DNA of 64,000 bases, from contig NZ_JODY01000039.1 in the NCBI RefSeq assembly GCF_000718015.1, positions 1-64,000 of the forward strand. The letters are read 5' to 3'. This DNA is from Streptomyces catenulae. GTDB taxonomy: Bacteria; Actinomycetota; Actinomycetes; Streptomycetales; Streptomycetaceae. The notes under the pieces are model-generated. The model did not search any database, was not told where the DNA came from, and saw only the letters and a program-made list of their open reading frames with translations. Shown here one piece after another: positions 20,890 through 30,027 of the stretch (its first letter is position 1; each line of letters begins with the position of its first letter). The position numbers were made by a program, and so were the translations under genes.

Positions 20890-22305
20890 GTGCGTACCCG
20901 ACTCCTCCCGCTCCTCATCGTCCTGCTCGCCGGGGTGCTGCTCGCCCTCGGCGTGCCGCTCGCGGTGATCACCGCCGGGGTCGAGCAGCAGAAGGTGGTC
21001 ATCGACCGCATCGACGACGCGGCGCGGTTCGCCGCCCTCGCGCAGTTCGTCACCGACCGCTCCGCCGCCAAGGTCCCCGGCGAGGAGGACGAACGCCGCG
21101 CCACCCTCGCCGCCGAACTCGCCCGTTACCACGACCTCTACGGCATCCGGGCCGGGGTCTTCCACCGGGACCGCACCCCGATGGCCGTCGCCCCGGGCGG
21201 CTGGCCGGCGGCGCGGGACGGGAAGGGCGCCCAGGCGTTCAAGGAGGCGCTGGCCGGGTACCGCAGCCACGACCCCGACCAGATCTGGCCGTGGGACGAC
21301 ACCGGCCGCATCCCGGTCGCCTCGCCCGTCATCCGCGACGGCGACGTGGTCGCGGTCGTCGTCACCGACTCGCCCACCGGGCAGCTGCGCCACCGCATCC
21401 TGCGCGGCTGGCTGCTGATCGCCGCCGGGGAGTGCGCCGCGATGCTCGCCGCCGTCGCCGCCGCGTTCCGCCTCACCGGCTGGGTGCTGCGGCCGGTACG
21501 GGTCCTCGACGCGGCCAGCCACGACATCGCCACCGGCCGGATGAAGTCCCGGGTCGCCGCCACCGCCGGGCCGCCCGAACTGCGGCGGCTGGCCCGCTCG
21601 TTCAACGAGATGGCCGACCATGTCGAGGACGTCCTGGAACAGCAGCGCGCCTTCGTCGCGGACGCCTCCCACCAACTGCGCAACCCGCTCTCCGCCCTGT
21701 TGCTCCGCATCGAACTGCTCGCCCTGGAACTCCCCGAGGGCAACGCCGAGATCGCCTCCGTACGCACCGAGGGCAAGCGGCTCGCCCGCGTCCTGGACGA
21801 CCTCCTCGGCCTCGCCCTCGCCGAGCACGCCGCGGCCGACCTCCAGCTCACCGACATCGCCGCGCTCGCCGCCGAGCGGGTCGGCTCCTGGCGCCCGCTC
21901 GCCGACGACAAGGGCGTCCACCTCACCTACGAGGGGCACGCCGCCGTCACCGGCTGGGCCGACCCCGTCGCCCTCTCCAGCGCCCTCGACGCGATCGTCG
22001 ACAACGCCCTGAAGTTCACCCCGCCCGGCGGCCCCGTCACCGTCTCCGTCACCCCGCGCGGCCACGGCGTACGGATCACCGTCGCCGACAGCGGTCCCGG
22101 TCTCGCCGACGACGAGCTGGCCCGGATCGGCGACCGCTTCTGGCGCAGCGGCCGCCACCAGAACGTCTCCGGCTCGGGCCTGGGGCTCTCCATCAGTCGC
22201 GCCCTGCTCGCCGCGGGCGGCGCCACGCTCCGTTTCGCCCCGCATGTGCCGCACGGCCTCCAGGTGCGGGTGACGGTGCCGCGGGACGCCCCGCACGGCG
22301 GGTGA
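20890..22305 (+). CDS. gluK: Sensor histidine kinase GluK
   Basis: A 471-aa membrane sensor kinase starting at a GTG 13 bp after gluR. TM1 is at about residues 5-30, an extracytoplasmic sensor region spans about 31-170, and TM2 lies at about 172-197 ([21 protein letters not shown]). HAMP follows, then the DHp helix [17 protein letters not shown] with phospho-acceptor His261, and an HATPase domain with N-box DNALKF and G-boxes [10 protein letters not shown] and GSGLGLSI. Together with GluR it forms the two-component system that presumably reads glutamate and sets gluABCD expression. The broken gluA would uncouple this circuit. Confidence 0.92.
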   Translation: MRTRLLPLLIVLLAGVLLALGVPLAVITAGVEQQKVVIDRIDDAARFAALAQFVTDRSAAKVPGEEDERRATLAAELARYHDLYGIRAGVFHRDRTPMAVAPGGWPAARDGKGAQAFKEALAGYRSHDPDQIWPWDDTGRIPVASPVIRDGDVVAVVVTDSPTGQLRHRILRGWLLIAAGECAAMLAAVAAAFRLTGWVLRPVRVLDAASHDIATGRMKSRVAATAGPPELRRLARSFNEMADHVEDVLEQQRAFVADASHQLRNPLSALLLRIELLALELPEGNAEIASVRTEGKRLARVLDDLLGLALAEHAAADLQLTDIAALAAERVGSWRPLADDKGVHLTYEGHAAVTGWADPVALSSALDAIVDNALKFTPPGGPVTVSVTPRGHGVRITVADSGPGLADDELARIGDRFWRSGRHQNVSGSGLGLSISRALLAAGGATLRFAPHVPHGLQVRVTVPRDAPHGG

Positions 22306-22360
22306 ACGGGGCGCCACGGAGCGGTGCGGCCGCGCCGCCCGGGGTGCGTCGGGGCTGTGC

Positions 22361-22528
22361 TACTGTGAACGGCGTTGCAGTTGTGGTACCCATGAACGTC
22401 GTGTGCGCCCGGAGGCTGGTAGCCCCGGGCGTTCCGTGTTTTTACCGGAATCCTCCGGTGTCGGGCACTCATCTCGGCGACAGGGAGTCCGCGCAGTGCG
22501 GGCTCCGTGCCCCATGAAGGAGAAAATT
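22361..22528 (+). promoter_or_regulatory. Long structured 5' leader of the cold-shock gene
   Basis: A -10-like TACTGT at 22361-22366 would give a leader of about 155 nt. It contains a perfect 6-bp hairpin (22444-22449 with 22454-22459) and a 9-bp hairpin with one G-U pair (22484-22492 with 22498-22506) just before the GAAGGAG ribosome binding site. A 41-codon upstream ORF (22392-22517, ATG start) ends at the ribosome binding site. Long structured leaders are typical of csp mRNAs and can act as thermosensors. Confidence 0.5.
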
Positions 22529-22732
22529 ATGGCTTCCGGCACCGTGAAGTGGTTCAACTCGGAAAAGGGCTTCGGCTTCATCGAGCAGGACGGCGGCGGC
22601 CCCGACGTCTTCGCCCACTACTCGAACATCCAGGCCCAGGGCTTCCGTGAGCTCCTCGAGGGTCAGAAGGTCTCCTTCGACGTGACCCAGGGCCCGAAGG
22701 GCCCGCAGGCGGAGAACATCATCCCCGCCTGA
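22529..22732 (+). CDS. Cold-shock protein (CspA family)
   Basis: A 67-aa single cold-shock domain. RNP1-type KGFGFIEQD and RNP2-type VFAHYS bind single-stranded RNA or DNA, and the start [17 protein letters not shown] is near universal in Streptomyces Csp proteins. It acts as an RNA chaperone that melts mRNA structure and can antiterminate transcription. GAAGGAG lies 8 nt before the ATG. A very strong terminator follows. The next gene is a DEAD-box RNA helicase, a frequent functional partner in RNA remodelling. Confidence 0.97.
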   Translation: MASGTVKWFNSEKGFGFIEQDGGGPDVFAHYSNIQAQGFRELLEGQKVSFDVTQGPKGPQAENIIPA

Positions 22733-22749
22733 CGCTCACGCGTCTCGCG

Positions 22750-22787
22750 GACGGGGCCCGCACCGGCCAGCCGGTGCGGGCCCCGTC
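22750..22787 (+). terminator. Terminator after the cold-shock gene
   Basis: A perfect 17-bp GC-rich stem (22750-22766 with 22771-22787) and a 4-nt loop, 18 nt after the stop codon. Confidence 0.85.
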
Positions 22788-22917
22788 CCGTCTCCGCGGG
22801 GCACCGGGCGCTCCCGGCCCCGCCCACCGCGCACCCGTACGCCTCGTGTCCCGAGTGCCGTCCCACGGGGGAGTGCGCGGTCGATACGACCACGCCTCAC
22901 CAACCGAAGGGTCTTCA

Positions 22918-24327
22918 GTGACACGAGCGACCGCACCGCGACGCAGCGCCGCCCCCCGCACCACGTCCCCCCGGACGCCCGCCCCCGCGCCCGTGGCCTC
23001 CTTCGAGGAGCTGCCGCTGGCCCCGGAGCTCCTGACCGCGCTGGGTGCGCAGGGGGTCACCGAGCCGTTCCCCATCCAGGCGGCGACGCTGCCCGCGACG
23101 CTCGCCGGGCGTGACGTCCTCGGCCGGGGCCGCACCGGCTCGGGCAAGACCCTCGCCTTCGGCCTCGCGCTGCTCAGCCGCACCGCCGGCCGCCGCGCCG
23201 AGAGCAGGCGGCCGCTGGCGCTGGTGCTCGTTCCCACCCGCGAACTCGCCGGGCAGGTCGCCGACGCGCTCGCCCCGTACGCCAAGGCGGTCGGGCTGCG
23301 GACCACCACCGTCGTCGGCGGGACCTCGATCAACCGGCAGACCGACGCGCTGCGCCGCGGCGCCGAGGTGCTGGTCGCCACGCCCGGACGCCTCGCCGAC
23401 CTCCTCGACCGCGGCTCCTGCGCCCTCGACCAGGTCGCCGTCACCGTCCTCGACGAGGCCGACCAGATGACCGACATGGGCTTCCTGCCGCAGGTCACCC
23501 GGCTCATGGAGAAGGTCGACCCGAACGGTCAGCGGATGCTGTTCTCCGCGACGCTCGACCGCAATGTCGACAAACTGGTCCGCCGCTTCCTCACCGACCC
23601 GGTCACCCACTCCGTGGATCCGTCGGCCGCCACCGTCACGACCATGGACCACCACGTCCTCTACGTCGCCGACACCGACAAGCGCGCCACCGCCACCGAG
23701 ATCGCCGCCCGCGAGGGCCGCGTGATCATGTTCGTGGACACCAAGCGCGGCGCCGACCGGCTCACCAAGCATCTGCTCGCCCAGGGCGTCCGCGCCGCCG
23801 CGCTGCACGGCGGTAAGTCGCAGCCGCAGCGCAACCGCACCCTGGAGCAGTTCCGCACCGGCCACGCCACCGCGCTGATCGCCACCAACGTCGCGGCCCG
23901 CGGCATCCACATCGACGGTCTCGACCTCGTCGTCAACGTCGACCCGCCCACCGAGGCCAAGGACTACCTGCACCGCGGTGGCCGCACCGCGCGGGCCGGG
24001 GAGTCCGGCACCGTCGTCACGCTCGTCACCCCCGGCCAGCGCCGCGACATGACCCGGCTGATGCGCCAGGCCAAGATCGACCCGGGCACCGCCACGGTCC
24101 GCCCCGGCGACACCGAGCTGATACGGATCACCGGCGCCCGCACGCCCTCGGGCGAGCCGGTCCAGCTCGCCGCGCCCGCCCCGCAGCAGCCCGCCCGGCG
24201 GCGCCCCGCGGGCGGCGGCGGACGGCGCACCCCCGCGGGCGGCGGGGGCGGTGGCGCGACGGGCGCCCGCCGCCGTCCTCGCCGCAGCCGGTCGGGCCGC
24301 CGCCCCGGCAGCGCGCCCGCGGCCTGA
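22918..24327 (+). CDS. DEAD-box RNA helicase
   Basis: A 469-aa ATP-dependent RNA helicase from the GTG at 22918. Q motif FEELPLAPELLTALGAQGVTEP, motif I GRGRTGSGKT, Ia PTRELA, Ib TPGRL, II DEAD (LDEADQM), III SAT, then IV-VI in the second domain (FVDTKRGAD, ATNVAARGIHI, HRGGRTARAG). The C-terminal about 80 residues are Arg/Gly-rich and disordered, which usually adds RNA affinity. It lies after a cold-shock gene but is separated from it by a strong terminator, so it probably has its own promoter. Likely roles are ribosome assembly or mRNA turnover in the cold; the exact target is unknown. Confidence 0.95.
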   Translation: MTRATAPRRSAAPRTTSPRTPAPAPVASFEELPLAPELLTALGAQGVTEPFPIQAATLPATLAGRDVLGRGRTGSGKTLAFGLALLSRTAGRRAESRRPLALVLVPTRELAGQVADALAPYAKAVGLRTTTVVGGTSINRQTDALRRGAEVLVATPGRLADLLDRGSCALDQVAVTVLDEADQMTDMGFLPQVTRLMEKVDPNGQRMLFSATLDRNVDKLVRRFLTDPVTHSVDPSAATVTTMDHHVLYVADTDKRATATEIAAREGRVIMFVDTKRGADRLTKHLLAQGVRAAALHGGKSQPQRNRTLEQFRTGHATALIATNVAARGIHIDGLDLVVNVDPPTEAKDYLHRGGRTARAGESGTVVTLVTPGQRRDMTRLMRQAKIDPGTATVRPGDTELIRITGARTPSGEPVQLAAPAPQQPARRRPAGGGGRRTPAGGGGGGATGARRRPRRSRSGRRPGSAPAA

Positions 24328-24337
24328 GCCCGAGCAG

Positions 24338-24384
24338 GTACGGCCCGGCCCCCGGACTCCTCGGAGCCGGGGGCCGGGCCGTAC
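24338..24384. terminator. Bidirectional terminator, helicase / TAXI gene
   Basis: A perfect 18-bp stem (24338-24355 with 24367-24384) and an 11-nt loop sit between two convergent genes. Confidence 0.85.
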
Positions 24385-24406
24385 CGCCGTCAGGGCTTCC
24401 GGGCCG

Positions 24407-25432
24407 TCAGGGCTTCTCGGACACGTAGTAGCGGCGGGCGCCCTGGTGCAGCGCCAGCGGGTCGGTGAAGACCGCGGTCCGCAGGTCCACCTTCTGCGCG
24501 GCGTGCACCTCCTCGCCGATCGCGTCCCGGCTGCGTATCACCGTCCGGGTCATCGCCTCGGTCAGCGCCGCGTCCTCCCGGTCGGTGGTGACCAGCAGAT
24601 TGGCCACCGCGATCGTCTTCACACCCTGTCCGCGCTGCGCCCGCGGATAGGCGTCGGCCGGCATCACGGCCTCCCGGTAGTAGCGGGACTGCCCGCCCTG
24701 ACGGTGCAACGCGGCCGCCAGATCGCCGAGTTGGACCAGCCGCACCGGGAACCGGTCCTCCAGGTGCTGCACCGCCGCGGTCGGCAGCCCGCCCGACCAG
24801 AAGAACGCGTCCAGCTTCCCGCGGCGCAGCAGCGTCGGCATGGTGTCGATACCGACCCGCACCGGGTGGATGTCGCGGCCGAAGTCCAGCCCCGCCGCCG
24901 CCATCAGCCGCCGGGTGATCAGCTGGACGCCCGAACCGTCGGCGCCCACCCCCACCCGCAGCCCGCGCAGATCCTTCGCCGAGCGCACCGGCGAGTCCTC
25001 GGCCACCACCAGCTGCATGTAGTCGTCGTAGAGGCGCGCGCAGGCCCGCAGGGAGCGCGCGCCCCGCTCGCCGCGCTCCCGGTACGCGGCGACCGCGTCC
25101 GCCGTCGCGATGGTGAACCCGGCGCGCCCGGAGGTGAGTTGCCGCAGATTGTCGATCGACCCCTCGCTGCGGGTCAGCCGGACGTCCAGCTGCGGCATGT
25201 CGTGGGCGAGGTCCTGCCGCAGCAGCTCGCCGTAGCGCGCGTACACGCCGGTGGGTACGCCCGTCGCCAGCGTCACGGTGCCCCGGGGGGACGGGGCGCC
25301 GCCCAGGGGCAGCAGCCACCACGCGAGCAGCGCGAGCGCCGCCGCGGCGCAGACCACGGCGGGCAGCGGACGGCGCAGCGCCCCGGCCAGACGGCGGGGG
25401 AGCGCGGAGAGCGACGGGATCGCCGGAGACAT
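24407..25432 (-). CDS. TAXI family TRAP-type solute-binding protein
   Basis: A 341-aa protein with an N-terminal membrane anchor (about residues 24-45, AVVCAAAALALLAWWLLPLG) and an extracytoplasmic domain of the TAXI family: TVTLATGVPTGVYARYGELL, SEGSIDNLRQLTSGRAGFTIA, RGLRVGVGADGSGVQLITRRL, KLDAFFWSGGLPTAAVQ. TAXI proteins deliver solutes, typically dicarboxylates or glutamate-like compounds, to TRAP membrane subunits. No TRAP permease gene is adjacent, so the partner must be elsewhere or the protein may act as a sensor input. Five tandem 11-bp repeats lie 125-180 bp upstream of its start. Confidence 0.85.
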   Translation of the reverse strand: MSPAIPSLSALPRRLAGALRRPLPAVVCAAAALALLAWWLLPLGGAPSPRGTVTLATGVPTGVYARYGELLRQDLAHDMPQLDVRLTRSEGSIDNLRQLTSGRAGFTIATADAVAAYRERGERGARSLRACARLYDDYMQLVVAEDSPVRSAKDLRGLRVGVGADGSGVQLITRRLMAAAGLDFGRDIHPVRVGIDTMPTLLRRGKLDAFFWSGGLPTAAVQHLEDRFPVRLVQLGDLAAALHRQGGQSRYYREAVMPADAYPRAQRGQGVKTIAVANLLVTTDREDAALTEAMTRTVIRSRDAIGEEVHAAQKVDLRTAVFTDPLALHQGARRYYVSEKP

Positions 25433-25786
25433 GACCGGAATCCTGCCAGGGCGGGCCCGGCAAAGGGAGAGGCGCGGCCCCGCCGGTCACGGGGCGCACG
25501 GCCCGCCGCGGCACGGCGCGCGGCGCCCCGCGCCCCAACGCCCGTACAGGCAAAGGGCAATCACAAGGCAATCACAGAGCAATCACGAGGCAACGGAAGT
25601 GCAACCGGCAGGGGTTCTCCCGGAGTCCCCGTAGGTGACCTTCCGCCGCTCCCGGGCGCACCACCGGCCCACGGGGCGCGGAACGGCATCCCCTCGCAGG
25701 GGGACGGGGGCGGTGTCCGGCGGGTCCGGACACCGTACGAAGCCAGGCGTAGGGACTACGCGAACCACTGATCTCCAGGAGGCCGA
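25433..25786. other. 354-bp divergent intergenic region with 11-bp repeats
   Basis: No gene is supported. The region separates the TAXI gene (minus) and the FG-GAP gene (plus). It contains the 11-bp tandem repeats at 25557-25611 and a ribosome binding site CAGGAGG before 25787. Confidence 0.6.
25557..25611. repeat. Five tandem 11-bp direct repeats
   Basis: Units begin at 25557, 25568, 25579, 25590 and 25601. The first three share GCAATCAC followed by three variable bases; the last two keep GCAAC or GCAA only. The 11-bp period matches one DNA turn, the spacing used by PhoP- and SARP-type regulators, though the sequence does not match the Streptomyces PHO box. It is more AT-rich than its surroundings. 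Confidence 0.7.
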
Positions 25787-27229
25787 GTGCGCAAGCGCAC
25801 CAGGGGAGCGATAGCCGCAGGCGTGGGAGTCGTCGTCGTGGGGGCGCTCGCCGTCACCGCGGGCGCCGTCACGTCCGGCGGCAGCGATCCCGGCAGCACC
25901 CCCCGGGCAGCCGCCAAGAAGACCGTGCTGAAGGAGGACTTCAACGGCGACGGCTACAACGACCTCGTCATCGGCGCCCCCGCGACGGGCGGCGAACCCG
26001 GATACCTCACCGTGGTCTACGGATCCGCGCACGGACCGGACCCGGCGACCCGCACCGTCCTCGACACCGCGTCGCTGGGCATCCCGTCCCTGGAGGGCAA
26101 GTTCCCCGACGCGCTGGTCGCGCGGGACCTCGACGGCGACGGGGTCACCGACCTCGCCGTCGTGGTGGCCGGGGGCACGGGGGACACCACCGTCGCCCTG
26201 TGGGGCACCAAGGGCAAGGGCCTGAGCGGCGACGGCGCCGTCGTGCTGGGCCACGCCGGCCAGATCGTGGGCGGCGACTTCAACGGCGACGGCCACCAGG
26301 ACCTCTTCACCACCGCGTCCGGGGACGAGAAGCGGGCCAAGCTGCTCCAGGGCCCGTTCACCCGGGACGGCAAGCCCGCGCACGAGCAGACCGTGTCGGT
26401 CGCCGACGGCGACTCCGAGGTGCTGTCGCTGACCGCGGGCGACCTCAACGGCGACGGCGCCGACGACGTGTTCGTCGCCCGCTCCATGGAGGAGTCGTCC
26501 CGCCCCGGCGCCGTCCTCCTCGGCGGCCCCAAGGGGCTGACCAAGCAGACCGACAAGGGCCCCGAGGCGCTCCCCGCCACCATGGGCGATTTCAACGGCG
26601 ACGGCCGCGCGGACCTCGCCTGGCGCGAGGCGCCGGGCGGCATCATCGAGGGCCCCTGGACCGACTCCGGCACCGTCAAGGTCCGCTACGGCACCGCCTC
26701 CGGCCTCGGCAGCCGCACCGACACCTTCACCCAGGCCACGCCCGGCGTGCCCGGGGCGAACGAGCAGGGTGACGTCTTCGGCGCGTCCCTCACCGCCGGT
26801 GACACCGACGGCGACGGCCGCGACGAACTGGCCGTCGGCGTGCCCGGCGAGTCCGTCGGCACCAAGAAGCAGGCCGGTTCCGTGGTGCTGCTCAAGGGCT
26901 CCGACAAGGGCCTGACCGGCACCGGCGCGGTCGCCTTCAGCCAGGACAGCCCCGGCGTGCCCGGTGTCGCCGAGGCGGGCGACATGTTCGGCGCCGGTGT
27001 GCGGCTGCTGGACACCGACGGCGACGGCCACGCCGACCTGGCGGCCTCCGGCCCCGGTGAGAACGACCGGCACGGCGCCGTCTGGTCCGTCCCGACCGGC
27101 GACCCGGCCCACGGCGGCGTGACCTCGTTCGCCCCCGCCGACGTCGGCGCCCCGGCGCACCCCGCGCTCTTCGGCGACGTCTTCGGCGGCTCGACGCCCT
27201 CGACCTTCTGGGGCCTCGACGAGAGCTGA
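25787..27229 (+). CDS. Secreted FG-GAP/VCBS repeat protein
   Basis: A 480-aa protein from the GTG at 25787. The N-terminus has a basic start and a hydrophobic stretch (AAGVGVVVVGALAVTAGAVT), a secretion signal. The mature part holds about seven FG-GAP-type repeats with the calcium loop DxNGDGxxD or DxDGDGxxD: near residues 47, 111, 165, 220, 268, 342 and 407. Such proteins fold as integrin-alpha-like beta-propellers that bind Ca2+ and often sugars or surfaces. No enzymatic domain is attached. It is followed by a strong terminator, so it is a single-gene unit. Its ligand is not predictable. Confidence 0.88.
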   Translation: MRKRTRGAIAAGVGVVVVGALAVTAGAVTSGGSDPGSTPRAAAKKTVLKEDFNGDGYNDLVIGAPATGGEPGYLTVVYGSAHGPDPATRTVLDTASLGIPSLEGKFPDALVARDLDGDGVTDLAVVVAGGTGDTTVALWGTKGKGLSGDGAVVLGHAGQIVGGDFNGDGHQDLFTTASGDEKRAKLLQGPFTRDGKPAHEQTVSVADGDSEVLSLTAGDLNGDGADDVFVARSMEESSRPGAVLLGGPKGLTKQTDKGPEALPATMGDFNGDGRADLAWREAPGGIIEGPWTDSGTVKVRYGTASGLGSRTDTFTQATPGVPGANEQGDVFGASLTAGDTDGDGRDELAVGVPGESVGTKKQAGSVVLLKGSDKGLTGTGAVAFSQDSPGVPGVAEAGDMFGAGVRLLDTDGDGHADLAASGPGENDRHGAVWSVPTGDPAHGGVTSFAPADVGAPAHPALFGDVFGGSTPSTFWGLDES

Positions 27230-27243
27230 CGACCCCGTGCGCA

Positions 27244-27274
27244 GCGGCCCCCGCCCCCTTCGGGCGGGGGCCGC
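27244..27274 (+). terminator. Terminator after the FG-GAP gene
   Basis: A perfect 13-bp stem (27244-27256 with 27262-27274) and a 5-nt loop, 14 nt after the stop codon. Confidence 0.85.
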
Positions 27275-27367
27275 CGCGTACCGTGCGCGGGGCGCCCCGC
27301 GCGCCCGCACGGGGCCCGCCCCGTCGCCGTGGGAGAGCCGCCGCCCGCACCCCCTTACCCTTGTGGG

Positions 27368-28885
27368 GTGACCAGCAGCAGTGACCGGAGTAATGACGTG
27401 GGCGTTGAGCGAAGCTACGAGATCCGCACCTACGGGTGCCAGATGAACGTCCACGACTCCGAACGGCTCTCGGGCCTGCTGGAGGACGCCGGATACGTCC
27501 GCGCCCCCAAGGACGCCGACGGCGCCGACGTCGTCGTCTTCAACACCTGCGCGGTCCGCGAGAACGCCGACAACCGCCTCTACGGCAACCTCGGCCAGCT
27601 CGCCCCGAAGAAGGCGGCCCGCCCCGGCATGCAGATCGCCGTCGGCGGCTGCCTCGCCCAGAAGGACCGCGACACCATCGTCAAGAAGGCCCCCTGGGTC
27701 GACGTGGTCTTCGGCACGCACAACATCGGCAAGCTGCCGGTCCTCCTGGAGCGCGCCCGCGTCCAGGAGGCGGCGCAGGTCGAGATCGCCGAGTCGCTGG
27801 AGGCGTTCCCCTCGACGCTGCCGACCCGCCGCGAGAGCGCGTACGCAGCCTGGGTCTCCATCTCCGTCGGCTGCAACAACACCTGCACCTTCTGCATCGT
27901 CCCGGCGCTGCGCGGCAAGGAGAAGGACCGCCGCCCCGGCGACATCCTCGCCGAGATCGAGGCGCTGGTCTCCGAGGGCGTCTCCGAGATCACCCTGCTC
28001 GGCCAGAACGTCAACGCCTACGGTTCCGACATCGGCGACCGTGAGGCGTTCAGCAAGCTGCTGCGCGCCTGCGGCCGGATCGAGGGCCTGGAGCGGGTCC
28101 GCTTCACCTCCCCGCACCCGCGCGACTTCACCGACGACGTCATCGCCGCGATGGCCGAGACCCCGAACGTCATGCCGCAGCTGCACATGCCGCTCCAGTC
28201 CGGCTCCGACCGCGTCCTGAAGGCGATGCGCCGCTCGTACCGCCAGGAGCGCTTCCTCGGCATCATCGAGAAGGTCCGCGCCGCCATGCCGGACGCCGCG
28301 CTCTCCACCGACATCATCGTCGGCTTCCCCGGGGAGACCGAGGAGGACTTCGAGCAGACCCTCCACACGGTCCGCGAGTCCCGCTTCGCCCAGGCGTTCA
28401 CCTTCCAGTACTCCAAGCGCCCCGGCACCCCCGCCGCCGAGATGGACGACCAGATCCCCAAGGAGGTCGTCCAGGAGCGGTACGAGCGTCTCGTCGCCCT
28501 CCAGGAGGAGATCTCCTGGGAGGAGAACAAGAAGCAGGTCGGCCGCACCCTGGAGGTCATGGTCGCCGAGGGCGAGGGCCGCAAGGACGACGCCACCCGC
28601 CGCCTCTCCGGCCGCGCCCCCGACAACCGTCTCGTCCACTTCACCCGCCCCGAGGAGCCGGTCCGCCCCGGCGACACGGTGACCGTCGACATCACCTACG
28701 CCGCCCCGCACCACCTCCTCGCCGAGGGCCCCGTCTCCGCGGTCCGCCGCACCGCCGCCGGGGACGCCTGGGAACGCCGCAACGCCGCCCCGGCCGCCAA
28801 GCCCGCCGGCGTCATGCTGGGCCTCCCCTCCATCGGCGCCCCGACCGCAGCCCCGGCCCCGACGGGCGGCTGCGGCTGCGACTGA
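27368..28885 (+). CDS. miaB: tRNA-2-methylthio-N6-isopentenyladenosine synthase MiaB
   Basis: A 505-aa radical-SAM methylthiotransferase that acts on i6A37 in tRNA after MiaA. N-terminal UPF0004 domain with [17 protein letters not shown] and further cluster Cys residues (NTCAVRE, GGCLAQ); radical SAM cluster CNNTCTFC near residue 175; C-terminal TRAM domain and a Cys tail (GGCGCD). The GTG at 27368 is preceded at 7 bp by a TACCCT -10 element (27356-27361), so the mRNA is probably leaderless. miaA lies 3 kb downstream in the same direction, separated by two other genes including an inserted restriction enzyme. Confidence 0.98.
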   Translation: MTSSSDRSNDVGVERSYEIRTYGCQMNVHDSERLSGLLEDAGYVRAPKDADGADVVVFNTCAVRENADNRLYGNLGQLAPKKAARPGMQIAVGGCLAQKDRDTIVKKAPWVDVVFGTHNIGKLPVLLERARVQEAAQVEIAESLEAFPSTLPTRRESAYAAWVSISVGCNNTCTFCIVPALRGKEKDRRPGDILAEIEALVSEGVSEITLLGQNVNAYGSDIGDREAFSKLLRACGRIEGLERVRFTSPHPRDFTDDVIAAMAETPNVMPQLHMPLQSGSDRVLKAMRRSYRQERFLGIIEKVRAAMPDAALSTDIIVGFPGETEEDFEQTLHTVRESRFAQAFTFQYSKRPGTPAAEMDDQIPKEVVQERYERLVALQEEISWEENKKQVGRTLEVMVAEGEGRKDDATRRLSGRAPDNRLVHFTRPEEPVRPGDTVTVDITYAAPHHLLAEGPVSAVRRTAAGDAWERRNAAPAAKPAGVMLGLPSIGAPTAAPAPTGGCGCD

Positions 28886-29057
28886 CGGGGCACGCCCGGG
28901 AGCACCCGCGCCGTCGCGCGCCGCTCCGGGACAGACTCCGAGCATTTCCGGGACGGGCTGCCGTGGGGCGGCCCGTCCCGCTGCGTCCGGGGCACGCGCT
29001 CCGGGGGCACACGAGGCGCTCCGGGGCAGGCCGCCCTGTGCGGGCTCTGGGGCGGGG

Positions 29058-29295
29058 GCGGCTTCGTTCCGCCGTGCGTGGGCTTCTGGGGCGGGGCGGG
29101 CGGTTTCCCTCCGCGGTGTGCGGGCTTCCGGGTCGGGGCGGGCGGTTTCCCTCCGTGGTGCGCGGGGTCCGGGTCGGAGCGGGCGACTTCCCTCCGCCGT
29201 GCGCAGGCCCCAGGCCGGGGCGGGTGGCTTCCCCTCCGCCGTGCGCGGCCCCCGGTCGGAGCGGGCGGCCTCCCTCCGCCCTGCGCGGGCTACGC
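29058..29295. repeat. Minisatellite: about six imperfect 41-42 bp tandem repeats
   Basis: Copies begin at 29058, 29100, 29142, 29183, 29224 and 29265, with a degenerate partial copy before the first. A shared core reads CTTCCCTCCGCCGTGCG in the best copies. The array is strongly strand-biased (G-rich plus strand segments alternate with CTTCCCTCC). It fills most of the 418-bp gap 28886-29303, and the last copy runs into the TACGCT -10 element of the next gene. No gene is supported in this gap. Confidence 0.85.
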
Positions 29296-29303
29296 TGCTC
29301 GGC

Positions 29304-30017
29304 ATGCTCGTAGCCGCCGCCCTGTGCCCGTGCCCGCCCCTGCTCGTCCCCGAGGTCGCCGCCGGTGCCGCGGGTGAGCTGGACCCGCTCCGCGCCGCCT
29401 GCCGGGAGGCCGTCGACGCCCTCGCCGCGGCCCGCCCGGACCGGCTGGTCGTCGTCGGGCCCACGGACGGGGCCGGAGCGGGGCCGTACCCGCAGGGCGC
29501 CACCGGCTCGTTCCGGGGCTTCGGCGTGGACCAGGAGGTCGGCCTGGGCACCGCGCCGCACCCGCCGGGGCCCCCGCTGCCCCCCTCCCTGTCCGTCGGC
29601 GCCTGGCTGCTCGCCCACGCCACCCCCGTCGACGCCCCCGTGACGGGCCTGGGCGTGGACGGCGCCCTCGCCCCGGAGGACTGCCTGGAGGCGGGCCGCG
29701 AGCTGGCCGCCTCGGCTCCCCGGGTGGCGCTCCTGGTGATGGGCGACGGCAGCGCCTGCCGCACGGTCAAGGCCCCCGGCTACCACGACGAACGCGCCGC
29801 CGACTACGACGCCGCCCTCGCCCGCGCCCTGGCCACCGCCGACACCGACACCCTCGCCGCCCTCACCCCTGCCCTGGCCACCACCCTCCAGTCAACCGGC
29901 CGCGCCCCCTGGCAACTCCTCACCGGCGCCGCCCGCGCGAGCACCCCCCTCCGGGGAACCCTGCGCTATGACGAGGCCCCGTACGGGGTGGGGTACTTCG
30001 TGGCGTCCTGGGGGTAG
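29304..30017 (+). CDS. Class III extradiol dioxygenase subunit B-like protein
   Basis: A 237-aa protein with the fold of LigB/Memo-like class III extradiol dioxygenases: MLVAAALCPCPPLLVPEVA at the start, LVVVGPTDGAGAG, then VALLVMGDGSACR and PGYHDERAADYDAALARAL. The metal-binding His/Glu set of true LigB enzymes is largely missing (one His in GYHDERA), so catalysis is doubtful. It starts at the ATG at 29304, 7 nt after a TACGCT -10 element, so a leaderless mRNA is likely. It is a usual inhabitant of the miaB-miaA interval in Streptomyces. It converges with the restriction gene with only 10 bp between stops. Confidence 0.75.
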   Translation: MLVAAALCPCPPLLVPEVAAGAAGELDPLRAACREAVDALAAARPDRLVVVGPTDGAGAGPYPQGATGSFRGFGVDQEVGLGTAPHPPGPPLPPSLSVGAWLLAHATPVDAPVTGLGVDGALAPEDCLEAGRELAASAPRVALLVMGDGSACRTVKAPGYHDERAADYDAALARALATADTDTLAALTPALATTLQSTGRAPWQLLTGAARASTPLRGTLRYDEAPYGVGYFVASWG

Positions 30018-30027
30018 GGGCGGGCGG

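Noticed and set aside
25583..29770. 1395-codon minus-strand ORF
   Set aside because: It runs antisense through the FG-GAP gene and miaB and has no recognisable domain; it is a GC-bias artefact.
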